From Rhodospirillales bacterium (GTDB lineage Bacteria; Pseudomonadota; Alphaproteobacteria; ATCC43930; CGMCC-115725), in contig JAQGID010000214.1 in assembly GCA_028291405.1 (NCBI GenBank), forward strand, positions 1-40,319: DNA of 40,319 nt, in the 5' to 3' direction. The stretch's first letter is position 1; every line of letters starts with the position of its first letter. The translations under genes were made by a program, and so were the position numbers. Shown one piece after another: positions 28,536 through 35,224 of this stretch. The notes below the pieces were generated by a model that was not told where the DNA came from, made no database searches, and saw nothing but the letters and a program-made list of their open reading frames with translations.

Positions 28536-30083
28536 ATGCTCGTCGACGAGATCATCGCGGGCAACGCGCGCCGCCGGCCGGATGCGATCGGCTGGCGCTT
28601 CGGTGAGCGTGTGCTGACGTGGCGCGAGATCGACGAGCGCGTCAACCGCGCTGCGAACGCATTGCTGGGACTAGGCCTCGTGCGGGGCGACCGCGTCGCG
28701 CTGCTTTCCGAGAACTCTCACCAGCTCGCCGAGCTCTATTTCGCGATCCCCCGAGCCGGCCTCGTGGTCGTGCCGATCAACCCGCTGAGCGTACGTCGCG
28801 AGATCGAGTTCATCCTCCACGACGTCGGGGCGCGGGCGGTGCTCGTCTCGAAAAGCTTCGTCGACAAGCTGCAGCCGGTCGATGATCTCCCCGCGGTCGT
28901 CGAGCACGTCCTCGGCATCGAGGCCGACGGCAGGCTTCCCGAGACGGTCGAACACCGCCTCGCCGCGGCGCCCGCGACGCCACCCGGCATCCGGACGACG
29001 CAGGATGCAGTGCGTGCGATCAAATACACCAGCGGCACGACCGGGACGCCGAAGGGCTGCATCAGCACGCAGCACCAGTTCCTCATCAACATCATCAACT
29101 ACCTCGTGCAGATGCCGTTCACCGAGGGCGACCGTTGCCTCCTCTGCCTGCCGATGACGGCGGGGGTCGGCATCGCCATGCTGACCGCTTACAGCTATCT
29201 CGGCCTGGAGACCGAGATTCTGCCGCGCTTCAACGCGGCGCAGGTGCTCGACACGATCGAGCGGCGGCGCATCACCCGTTTCTTTGCGGTGCCGACCCTG
29301 CTTGTCGCCCTCGCCGACGAGCAGGCGGCGCGGCCGCGCGACCTCGCCTCCCTGCGCCTCATCGGCTACGGCGGCCAGGCGGCGGCGGCGAGTCTCATCC
29401 TTCGGGTCATGGACACGCTCGGCTGCGGCCTCTATCAGGTCTTCGGCGCCAGCGAGGCCGGCGGCTTCATCTCGTATCTCACCCCCGAAGACCACGAGCG
29501 TCTCCGCGACGGGAACCAGAGCCGGATCGACAGCCTGGGGCGGCGCATCGTGCCCTGCGGCCGCGAAGTCCAGGCCTTCCATCTCCGTATCGTCGATGCA
29601 TTGCGCAACGATGTCGCGAACGGCGAGGTCGGCGAGCTGGCGGTCTCCGGCGACAGCAACATGTCGGGTTATTGGAACCGGCCCGAGCAGAGTGCCGAGG
29701 TGCTCGCCGACGGCTGGCTCTATACCGGCGACCTCGCGGTCCGCGACGACGACGGGCTGATCTACATCGTCGACCGCAAGCGCGACATGATCGTCAGCGG
29801 CGGGCTCAACGTCTATTCCGCGGAGGTCGAGGCGACGCTGACCGAGCATCCGGCGATCGCCGAGATTGCCGTCATCGGCGTCGCCGACCCTTATTGGGGC
29901 GAGCGGGTGCAGGCCTATGTCGTGCTGCGCGAAGGCGAGGCCGTGAGCGAGGAGGCGCTGCTCGCATTCGCCGCCGAGCGGCTCGCCGCCTACAAGCGGC
30001 CGAAGCGCTTCATCGTCGTCGCGGCGCTGCCGAAGACGAGCTCTGGAAAACTCAGGAAAGTCGAATTGAGGGACATGCGATGA
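28536..30083 (+). CDS. Acyl-CoA synthetase (AMP-forming)
   Basis: This is a 515-residue adenylate-forming ligase that activates a carboxylic acid with ATP and CoA. The core motifs are intact: the P-loop-like YTSGTTGTPKG, GASEAGGFISY (substrate/adenine region), WLYTGDLAVRDDDG, the hinge DRKRDMIVSGGLNVY, and the C-terminal catalytic Lys in PKTSSGKLRKVELRD. The start at ATG 28536 has GGAGGAG 8 bases upstream; the open frame before it is AT-rich and non-conserved. The stop overlaps the start of the IpdA-like gene (ATGA), so ligase and CoA enzyme are co-translated. The layout recalls FadD3 with IpdAB of steroid-ring catabolism, but the substrate is not proven. Confidence 0.92.
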   Translation: MLVDEIIAGNARRRPDAIGWRFGERVLTWREIDERVNRAANALLGLGLVRGDRVALLSENSHQLAELYFAIPRAGLVVVPINPLSVRREIEFILHDVGARAVLVSKSFVDKLQPVDDLPAVVEHVLGIEADGRLPETVEHRLAAAPATPPGIRTTQDAVRAIKYTSGTTGTPKGCISTQHQFLINIINYLVQMPFTEGDRCLLCLPMTAGVGIAMLTAYSYLGLETEILPRFNAAQVLDTIERRRITRFFAVPTLLVALADEQAARPRDLASLRLIGYGGQAAAASLILRVMDTLGCGLYQVFGASEAGGFISYLTPEDHERLRDGNQSRIDSLGRRIVPCGREVQAFHLRIVDALRNDVANGEVGELAVSGDSNMSGYWNRPEQSAEVLADGWLYTGDLAVRDDDGLIYIVDRKRDMIVSGGLNVYSAEVEATLTEHPAIAEIAVIGVADPYWGERVQAYVVLREGEAVSEEALLAFAAERLAAYKRPKRFIVVAALPKTSSGKLRKVELRDMR

Positions 30084-31027
30084 ACATGCTGGTCAACCCG
30101 GAGATCCCGAACAGCCTGCGCGGCACCGGCGCCTATACGCCGGATCCGGTGCGCCGCTCCAAGCTGAAATCGGCCGAGGACGCCTTCGCCGCCGTGAAGG
30201 ACGGCGCGATCGTCGCGATGACCTGCTCGCATTACATGAGCGTGCCGCTGGCGGCGATGCGGCAATTGATCCGCCAGGGCGCGAAGGATCTGACCATCAT
30301 CCCGACGCCGAGCGCCGGCATCGCGATCGATCTGCTGATCGCTGCCGGCGCAGTCAAGAAGACCTACGTATCTTATGTCGGTCTCGAATCCTACGGCCTC
30401 GCGCCCAACTTCCGCCGCGCGGTGCAGAACGGCGAGATCGAGGTGTCGGAGGCCGACGAGGCGACGCTGATCTTCGGCTACAGAGCCGCCGCTGCCGGAC
30501 TGCCCTATGCGCTGCTGCCCGGCTATTACAAGCTGACCTCGCTGCCGACCGTGAACCCCAGCGTCTACCGCGAGATCGCCGATCCCTTTACCGGCAAGCC
30601 ATGCTTCGCGGTGCCGCCGCTGAAGCCCGACGTCGCCATCATCCACGTGCCGCAATGCGACGAGTACGGCAACGCCCGCCAGCTCGGTGGCCATCATACC
30701 GAGAACCTCATCGCCAAGGCCTCCGACCACGTCATCATCACGACCGAGGAGGTCATCCCGACCGAGATGGTGATGGCCGATCCGACGCGGACGACGGTTC
30801 CCGGCTTCCTCGTCGATTCGGTGGTGCGCCTGCCGTTCGGCTGTCACCCCGGCGCCTGTCCGGCGCGCTACAGCGCGGACGAGGCGCATCTCGCGGAATA
30901 CGCCAGGATCGCGAACGACGGGCGGACCGCCGACTACATCAAGACCTATGTCGCGGATTGCGCCGATCACAATGCGTATCTCGACAAGATCGGCGCCTCG
31001 CGCCTGATCAACCTGCAGCTCTACTAA
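30080..31027 (+). CDS. CoA-transferase family I subunit A (IpdA-like)
   Basis: This is a 315-residue alpha subunit of a class I CoA-transferase fold. Recognisable segments are VKDGAIVAMTCSHYMSVPLA, KDLTIIPTPSAGIAIDLLIA, an acidic EIEVSEADEATLIFGYRAA and IHVPQCDEYGNARQLG. From memory of the family, the Glu in this acidic segment matches the catalytic Glu of IpdA, a CoA-transferase-like ring-opening hydrolase. It overlaps the ligase stop by 4 bp and is followed 10 bp later by the B subunit. Glutaconate-type CoA transfer is the alternative role. Confidence 0.85.
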   Translation: MNMLVNPEIPNSLRGTGAYTPDPVRRSKLKSAEDAFAAVKDGAIVAMTCSHYMSVPLAAMRQLIRQGAKDLTIIPTPSAGIAIDLLIAAGAVKKTYVSYVGLESYGLAPNFRRAVQNGEIEVSEADEATLIFGYRAAAAGLPYALLPGYYKLTSLPTVNPSVYREIADPFTGKPCFAVPPLKPDVAIIHVPQCDEYGNARQLGGHHTENLIAKASDHVIITTEEVIPTEMVMADPTRTTVPGFLVDSVVRLPFGCHPGACPARYSADEAHLAEYARIANDGRTADYIKTYVADCADHNAYLDKIGASRLINLQLY

Positions 31028-31037
31028 GGGAATCGCG

Positions 31038-31832
31038 ATGAGCAGCACCAACCGTGATTACGCGGTGGCCGAGCTGATGGCCTGCGTCCTCGCCCGCGAA
31101 TTCAACGATGATGAGCTCGGCGCGATCGGCGCCGCCTCGCAGGTCGCGATGGCAGCGGTCAAGCTGGCGCGGCTTCAGCACGCGCCAAACCTTTCGACGA
31201 TCTCCGGCGGCAGCGGCGCCGTCAACTCGCGCCTGCCCTATCTCCTGAAATCGGCTGCCGACTACCGCAACCTCTTCGGCGCCGAGTGCCGCGTCAGCAT
31301 GGAGGACACCGTCGACATCGAGGTCCGCGGCCGCTGCGACTGGGCCGCCTTCGGCGCGATCCAGGTCGACAAATACGGCAACCTGAACATGATCGGAACC
31401 GGCGACTACGCCCATCCGAAGCTGCGCGGTCCCGGCACCGTCGGCCTGTCGCTGACCGGCGCCTTCCAGCGCTACTACATCTACCTGACGCACCATGACA
31501 GGCGCATCCTGGTCGACAAGGTCGACCATATCTCGGGGCCCGGCTTCGTCGACGGCTCTCCAGAGCGCGACAAGCTCGTCCAGCCCGGCGCGATGGGGCC
31601 TTGCCTCGCGGTAACGCCCCTCGCCGTCTTCGACTTCGAGGCATCGAGCCGGCAGATGCGGCTGAAATCGGTGCATCCCGGCGTCACCGTCGACGAGGTG
31701 CTGGGCAAGACCGGCTTCACGCCCATCATGCCGGACCGCGTCGCGGAGACGGTGCCGCCGAGCGCGACCGAGCTGCGCCTGCTCCGCGAGGTCATCGATA
31801 CCGCCGGCGTGCTGCGTTCGATGAAACACTGA
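31038..31832 (+). CDS. CoA-transferase family I subunit B (IpdB-like)
   Basis: This is a 264-residue beta subunit paired with the preceding gene. IQVDKYGNLNMIGTGDY, ILVDKVDHISGPGFVDG, VFDFEASSRQMRLKSVHPGV and the C-terminal ELRLLREVIDTAGVLR align in style with IpdB and GctB. Where classical CoA-transferases carry the catalytic Glu of an S-E-N-G motif, this protein reads STISGGSGAVNS, with no Glu. That points to an IpdAB-type hydrolase or an atypical transferase. The RBS AAGGGAA lies before ATG 31038. Confidence 0.85.
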   Translation: MSSTNRDYAVAELMACVLAREFNDDELGAIGAASQVAMAAVKLARLQHAPNLSTISGGSGAVNSRLPYLLKSAADYRNLFGAECRVSMEDTVDIEVRGRCDWAAFGAIQVDKYGNLNMIGTGDYAHPKLRGPGTVGLSLTGAFQRYYIYLTHHDRRILVDKVDHISGPGFVDGSPERDKLVQPGAMGPCLAVTPLAVFDFEASSRQMRLKSVHPGVTVDEVLGKTGFTPIMPDRVAETVPPSATELRLLREVIDTAGVLRSMKH

Positions 31833-31840
31833 GCGCGTGG

Positions 31841-32278
31841 CTACGGCTTCGGGACGTAGCCGATCGCCTCGACCTCGAGGCCGCAATCCATCGGCGTGCG
31901 GCCGGCCTGCATGCGGGTGCGCGCCGGCAGCGTCGCCTGGCTGGTGAAATAGCGCCGGTAGATCCGGTCGAACTCCTCCTGCTGAGACTGGTCCTTGAGC
32001 CAGACGATCACCTTGAGCAGGCAGTCCATGTTCGACCCAGCCGCCTCGACCAGCGCCTTCATGTGATCGATCACGATCTCGGCCTGACGCGCGAAGCTGA
32101 TGTCGGGCATCGGCGGGATCGGCCTGCCGGCGGCGCGCGCGTCGCGCAATGCGGCGGCATAGTCGGCCTCGAACGGCGGCAGGCCCGAGATGAAGAGCAT
32201 GTCGCCGTAGCGGACGCACAGATTGAACGGCCCGCCGGTCTCCGGGACGCCCGCGGCGTGAATGATTTGCTTCTCCAT
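31841..32278 (-). CDS. RidA/YjgF family protein
   Basis: This is a 145-residue member of the Rid family. Classical RidA hydrolyses reactive enamine/imine intermediates from PLP enzymes, and other subfamilies act in specific catabolic routes. Visible features are IIHAAGVPETGGPFNLCVRY, MLFISGLPPF, VIDHMKALVEAAGSNMDCLL, KVIVWLKD, and a C-terminal segment with ARTRMQAG and CGLEVEAIGYVP. The Arg of the RidA active site appears conserved in this last segment (ARTRMQ). GGAGGACAG precedes ATG 32278. It converges with the IpdB-like gene, 8 bp apart. Confidence 0.88.
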   Translation of the reverse strand: MEKQIIHAAGVPETGGPFNLCVRYGDMLFISGLPPFEADYAAALRDARAAGRPIPPMPDISFARQAEIVIDHMKALVEAAGSNMDCLLKVIVWLKDQSQQEEFDRIYRRYFTSQATLPARTRMQAGRTPMDCGLEVEAIGYVPKP

Positions 32279-32402
32279 TCTGTCCTCCGGTCAAAGCGGC
32301 CTGCCAATCGCACGGCCCGGGTGATGAAAACTTGAGCAGATCCGGAACCTTAAACCAAACGCCAGGGTTGGCACCCCCGAAAGCTTTTGAAAGGAGTGTC
32401 AC

Positions 32403-32480
32403 ATGGGTCGCGGAATTCTTCTCTGGATGTTGGGCGTTCCGATCCCGGTCATCCTTCTTCTCGCTCTGTTCTGGCATTGA
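32403..32480 (+). CDS. 25-residue single-TM small protein
   Basis: This is a very short gene with a clear RBS (AAGGAG, 6 bases before ATG). It encodes MGRGILLWMLGVPIP followed by VILLLALFWH and TGA. It is almost wholly one hydrophobic helix, with Gly/Pro kinks and a C-terminal Trp-His. Peptides of this form recur in alphaproteobacterial genomes as far as I recall, but no function is known. It is 23 bases before the next membrane-protein gene, likely on the same transcript. Confidence 0.7.
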   Translation: MGRGILLWMLGVPIPVILLLALFWH

Positions 32481-32503
32481 CGGAACATTCAGGGAGCGAC
32501 GAC

Positions 32504-33418
32504 ATGCAGACGACAACATCGGGCATCCGTCCCGGCCTCGGCTCGTCGATCTCGAGCGCCGGCGAAGCGGCACATACCGCGGAAGCCTCGCACTCCGCCG
32601 TCTCGTGGCCGGCGATCATCGCCGGCGCGGCGGCGGCGGCGGCAGTGTCGCTCATCTTGATCAGCCTCGGCACCGGCCTCGGCCTCGCGACAGTGTCGCC
32701 GTGGCCGAACTCCGGCGCCTCGGCGACGACCTTCGCGGTCGGCGCGGCGATCTGGCTCATCGTCGTCCAATGGCTGGCCTCCGCCCTCGGCGGCTATCTC
32801 ACCGGCCGCTTGCGGACGAAATGGGTCGGAACCCATAATCACGAGGTCTTCTTTCGCGATACGGCGCACGGCTTCCTCTCGTGGGCGGTCGCGACTCTCT
32901 TCGTCATCGTCATCGTCGCCTCAGGCGCGGCCTCGGTGGTGAGCGGCGGGGCACGCGCCCTGACCAGCGTCGCTTCCGGCGCCGCGCAAGGCGCTGCATC
33001 CGGCGGCGCCGGGGCGGCCGCGCAGTCCGGTCCGACGGATCCCACCGGCTATCTCGTCGACACGCTGTTCCGCTCCGATCGTCCCGATCCCAACGCCAAC
33101 AGCGCCGAAGTGAAACAGGAGGCGACCCGAATCCTCGCGACCACCCTCGCCAACGGCAGCATCGCACCCGCCGACAAGACCTATCTGGCGCAGCTCGTGG
33201 CGGCGCGGACGGGAATTGCGCAGCCGGACGCGGAAAAGCGCATCGACGACATGGTGGCCCAGGCAAAAGCGGCCGAGACCAAGGCGCGCGAGGCGGCCGA
33301 TGCAGCGCGCAAGGCGACGACGAAGCTGGCGTTCTACAGCTTCTTCGCGTTGCTCATCGGCGCCTTCATCGCCAGCGCCGCCGGTGCCCTGGGTGGACAC
33401 GAGCGCGACGAGTGGTAA
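32504..33418 (+). CDS. Membrane protein of unknown function (three TM segments)
   Basis: This is a 304-residue Ala-rich protein. TM1 at about 35-62 (WPAIIAGAAAAAAVSLILIS), TM2 at about 72-96, TM3 at about 125-148 and TM4 near the C-terminus (FYSFFALLIGAFIASAAGAL). A soluble segment (about 175-270) contains a heptad-rich helix (DDMVAQAKAAETKAREAADA) likely to form a coiled coil. I recognise no enzyme motif. Similar proteins in alphaproteobacteria are annotated as hypothetical. AGGGAG precedes ATG 32504. It is followed by a strong terminator, which ends the unit with the 25-residue peptide gene. Confidence 0.85.
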   Translation: MQTTTSGIRPGLGSSISSAGEAAHTAEASHSAVSWPAIIAGAAAAAAVSLILISLGTGLGLATVSPWPNSGASATTFAVGAAIWLIVVQWLASALGGYLTGRLRTKWVGTHNHEVFFRDTAHGFLSWAVATLFVIVIVASGAASVVSGGARALTSVASGAAQGAASGGAGAAAQSGPTDPTGYLVDTLFRSDRPDPNANSAEVKQEATRILATTLANGSIAPADKTYLAQLVAARTGIAQPDAEKRIDDMVAQAKAAETKAREAADAARKATTKLAFYSFFALLIGAFIASAAGALGGHERDEW

Positions 33419-33448
33419 GGCGTCGCGCGGCTGGTTGACGATACAACC

Positions 33449-33485
33449 GAAAGGCCTCGCACCGGATGTGCGGGGCCTTTTTCTT
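33449..33485 (+). terminator. Rho-independent terminator
   Basis: AAGGCCTCGCAC pairs with GTGCGGGGCCTT around a five-base loop, and TTTTTCTTT follows on the plus strand. It lies 30 bases after the membrane-protein stop. Confidence 0.9.
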
Positions 33486-33573
33486 TATCGCATGGTGCCC
33501 GCGAAAAGCTGGTGTTGCGCCGCGGTCTGCCGCTAAAGTCGCGCCTCCACGGAGGCTGCGCGGAGGCGGCGCC

Positions 33574-33924
33574 ATGCGTATCCACAATCTCTATGCCGAC
33601 GACGCCGGCGAGACGCATTTCCGCGACGTCGAGATCGACTGGGTCAAGGAGGGCGCCGGCGGCAAATTGTCGGAGCGCCTGCCCGCAACCGGCATTATCT
33701 TCCGCGAGACCACAGGGGATTATGACCTGGACTGGCACCCCGCGCCGCGCCGCCAATACATCATCAACCTCGACGCGGGTGTCCGGGTCACCGCGAGCGA
33801 CGGCGAGAGCCGCGTGATCGGCGCCGGCGAGGTCCTGCTCGTCGAGGACGTCACCGGCAAGGGCCATCTCTCGCAGGCGGTCGAGAGCAAGCTGCGCCAT
33901 TCCATCTTCGTCGCCATCGACTAA
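33574..33924 (+). CDS. Small cupin-like protein
   Basis: This is a 116-residue single-domain beta-barrel protein. YDLDWHPAPRRQYIINLDAG, then VRVTASDGESRVIGAGEVLL and EDVTGKGHLSQ form the two halves of a cupin motif, although the His ligands are only partly kept (H in DWHPAP and in KGHLS). It may be a metal-poor, binding-only cupin or a small isomerase. CGGAGG lies 7 bases before ATG 33574; an upstream in-frame start inside the terminator is discarded. It probably shares a transcript with the FAH gene 24 bp downstream. Confidence 0.8.
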   Translation: MRIHNLYADDAGETHFRDVEIDWVKEGAGGKLSERLPATGIIFRETTGDYDLDWHPAPRRQYIINLDAGVRVTASDGESRVIGAGEVLLVEDVTGKGHLSQAVESKLRHSIFVAID

Positions 33925-33948
33925 TCACTCGAACCTGGGGATTACATC

Positions 33949-34884
33949 ATGAAGATCGCGTATTTCGACGACTATCGGCTGGGCATTCTCAAGGGCGATT
34001 CCATCGTCGACGTCTCAGAGGTCGTGAAGGACATCCCGCATCTCGGACCGCACGATCTAATGAACGGGCTGATCGAGCGCTTCGGCCAGTATCGGCAGAA
34101 GCTCGAGGACGCGGCGGCGAAGGGCGCGGGCATCCCGCTGTCCAAAATCCGCTTCCGCGCGCCGCTTCCGCGGCCGATCAACATCGACTGCATGGCGGTC
34201 AACTACATGGAGGACGGCACAAAGACCGAGGCGGCGCCGATCAACGCCTTCCACAAATCGCCGATGGCGGTGATCGGCAACGGCGAGACGATGGTTCTGC
34301 CCGACGTGCCGGCGACGATCTTCGAGGGCGAGGCCGAGATGGCGCTGGTCATCGGCAAGCGCGCCAGCCACGTCAAGGAAGCCGACGCGATGAACTACGT
34401 CTTCGGCTACCTGAACTTCATCGACGGCTCGGCGCGCAACCTGCCGCCGACGAATAACGTCTTCTACCAGGCGAAATCGCGCGACACCTTCGCGCCGATC
34501 GGCCCCTATATCGTCACCGCCGACGAGATCAAGGATCCCCAGAAGCTGCAGATCAAGCTGTGGGTCAACGGCCAGCTGATGCAGAACTTCAACACCGACG
34601 ACATGGCACACAAGATCCCGAAATGCATCGCTTGGGTCAGCTCCATTCACGCGCTGGAGCCCGGCGACATCATCGCGACCGGGACAAACCATCGCGGCCT
34701 CAACCCATTCCAGGACGGCGACAAAGTCGAGCTTGAGACCGAGGGCCTCGGCCGGCTGACGATCACCGTCAAGGACGAGCAGAAGCGCACCTGGCCGCGC
34801 ACGACCCGCCTGCAATGGGCGGAGAAGGGCGGCGAGGGCGTCCATGTGCCGCAGGCGACCGGCAAATACGCCAAGAAGGGCTGA
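33949..34884 (+). CDS. Fumarylacetoacetate hydrolase family protein
   Basis: This is a second FAH-superfamily enzyme, 311 residues and only distantly like the one at 13949. Acidic metal ligands appear in TIFEGEAEMALVIGKRAS (E-x-E), with Asp in FIDGSARN. NIDCMAVNYMEDG takes the place of the usual G-x-NY segment, and LEPGDIIATGTNHRG is the C-terminal active-site loop. The change of GTP to GTN in that loop marks a divergent subgroup. The likely role is cleavage or isomerisation of a 2-oxo acid in aromatic or lignin-derived catabolism. The cupin-like gene directly upstream supports a shared pathway. Confidence 0.9.
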   Translation: MKIAYFDDYRLGILKGDSIVDVSEVVKDIPHLGPHDLMNGLIERFGQYRQKLEDAAAKGAGIPLSKIRFRAPLPRPINIDCMAVNYMEDGTKTEAAPINAFHKSPMAVIGNGETMVLPDVPATIFEGEAEMALVIGKRASHVKEADAMNYVFGYLNFIDGSARNLPPTNNVFYQAKSRDTFAPIGPYIVTADEIKDPQKLQIKLWVNGQLMQNFNTDDMAHKIPKCIAWVSSIHALEPGDIIATGTNHRGLNPFQDGDKVELETEGLGRLTITVKDEQKRTWPRTTRLQWAEKGGEGVHVPQATGKYAKKG

Positions 34885-34889
34885 CCCTG

Positions 34890-34929
34890 TTTCTGCCGCC
34901 GCGCGACGGGCTCGACGCGGCGGCAGAAA
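34890..34929. terminator. Strong hairpin after the FAH gene
   Basis: A perfect 14-bp inverted repeat, TTTCTGCCGCCGCG (34890-34903) and CGCGGCGGCAGAAA (34916-34929), with a 12-base loop, begins 6 bases after the stop. The plus-strand tail (AACTTTCC) is not a clear U-run. It would insulate the FAH gene from the copper operon. Confidence 0.6.
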
Positions 34930-34947
34930 ACTTTCCACGCGATCTCC

Positions 34948-34978
34948 TTGACCTTCCAGCGGCTGGAAACCCCATATT
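34948..34978 (+). promoter_or_regulatory. CueR-type copper-responsive promoter
   Basis: The -35 box TTGACC (34948-34953) and -10 box CATATT (34973-34978) are separated by 19 bases, the over-long spacing of MerR-family promoters. Between them lies the dyad CCTTCCAGC / GGCTGGAAACC, close to the known CueR operator. A cueR-type gene is the third gene of this operon. Confidence 0.85.
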
Positions 34979-34980
34979 GA

Positions 34981-34996
34981 TTCCAGTTCACTGGAA
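34981..34996. promoter_or_regulatory. Second CueR-like dyad in the 5' leader
   Basis: TTCCAGTTCACTGGAA is a perfect palindrome (7-base arms, 2-base centre) placed just after the -10 box and before the start codon. Its half site TTCCAG is the same as in the operator upstream. Confidence 0.45.
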
Positions 34997-35011
34997 GGTA
35001 TGAGGATTCCC

Positions 35012-35224
35012 ATGTCGTCTAGCCTTGTTGTCCTGTCGGTCACCGGAATGACTTGCGCCGGCTGTGCCAGCGCCGTGACCCGCGTGTTGTCGCGCGTTGC
35101 CGGCGTCGGGGAGGCGAAGGTCGAGCTTGCCGCCGGGCGCGCCACCGTCACCGGCAGCGCCGCGCCCGCAGCGCTGGTCGCGGCAGTTGCCGCTGCCGGA
35201 TATGGCGCGGCGGTGGTGCCATGA
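35012..35224 (+). CDS. copZ: Heavy-metal-associated (CopZ-like) copper chaperone
   Basis: This is a 70-residue ferredoxin-like HMA domain. The metal loop is [11 protein letters not shown] with Cys15 and Cys18, and the end is [11 protein letters not shown]. It would carry Cu(I) in the cytoplasm to the ATPase encoded next. ATG 35012 is chosen over ATG 35000 because GAGG lies 6 bases before it and homologues start close to the first beta strand. The stop overlaps the copA start (ATGA at 35221-35224). Confidence 0.88.
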   Translation: MSSSLVVLSVTGMTCAGCASAVTRVLSRVAGVGEAKVELAAGRATVTGSAAPAALVAAVAAAGYGAAVVP

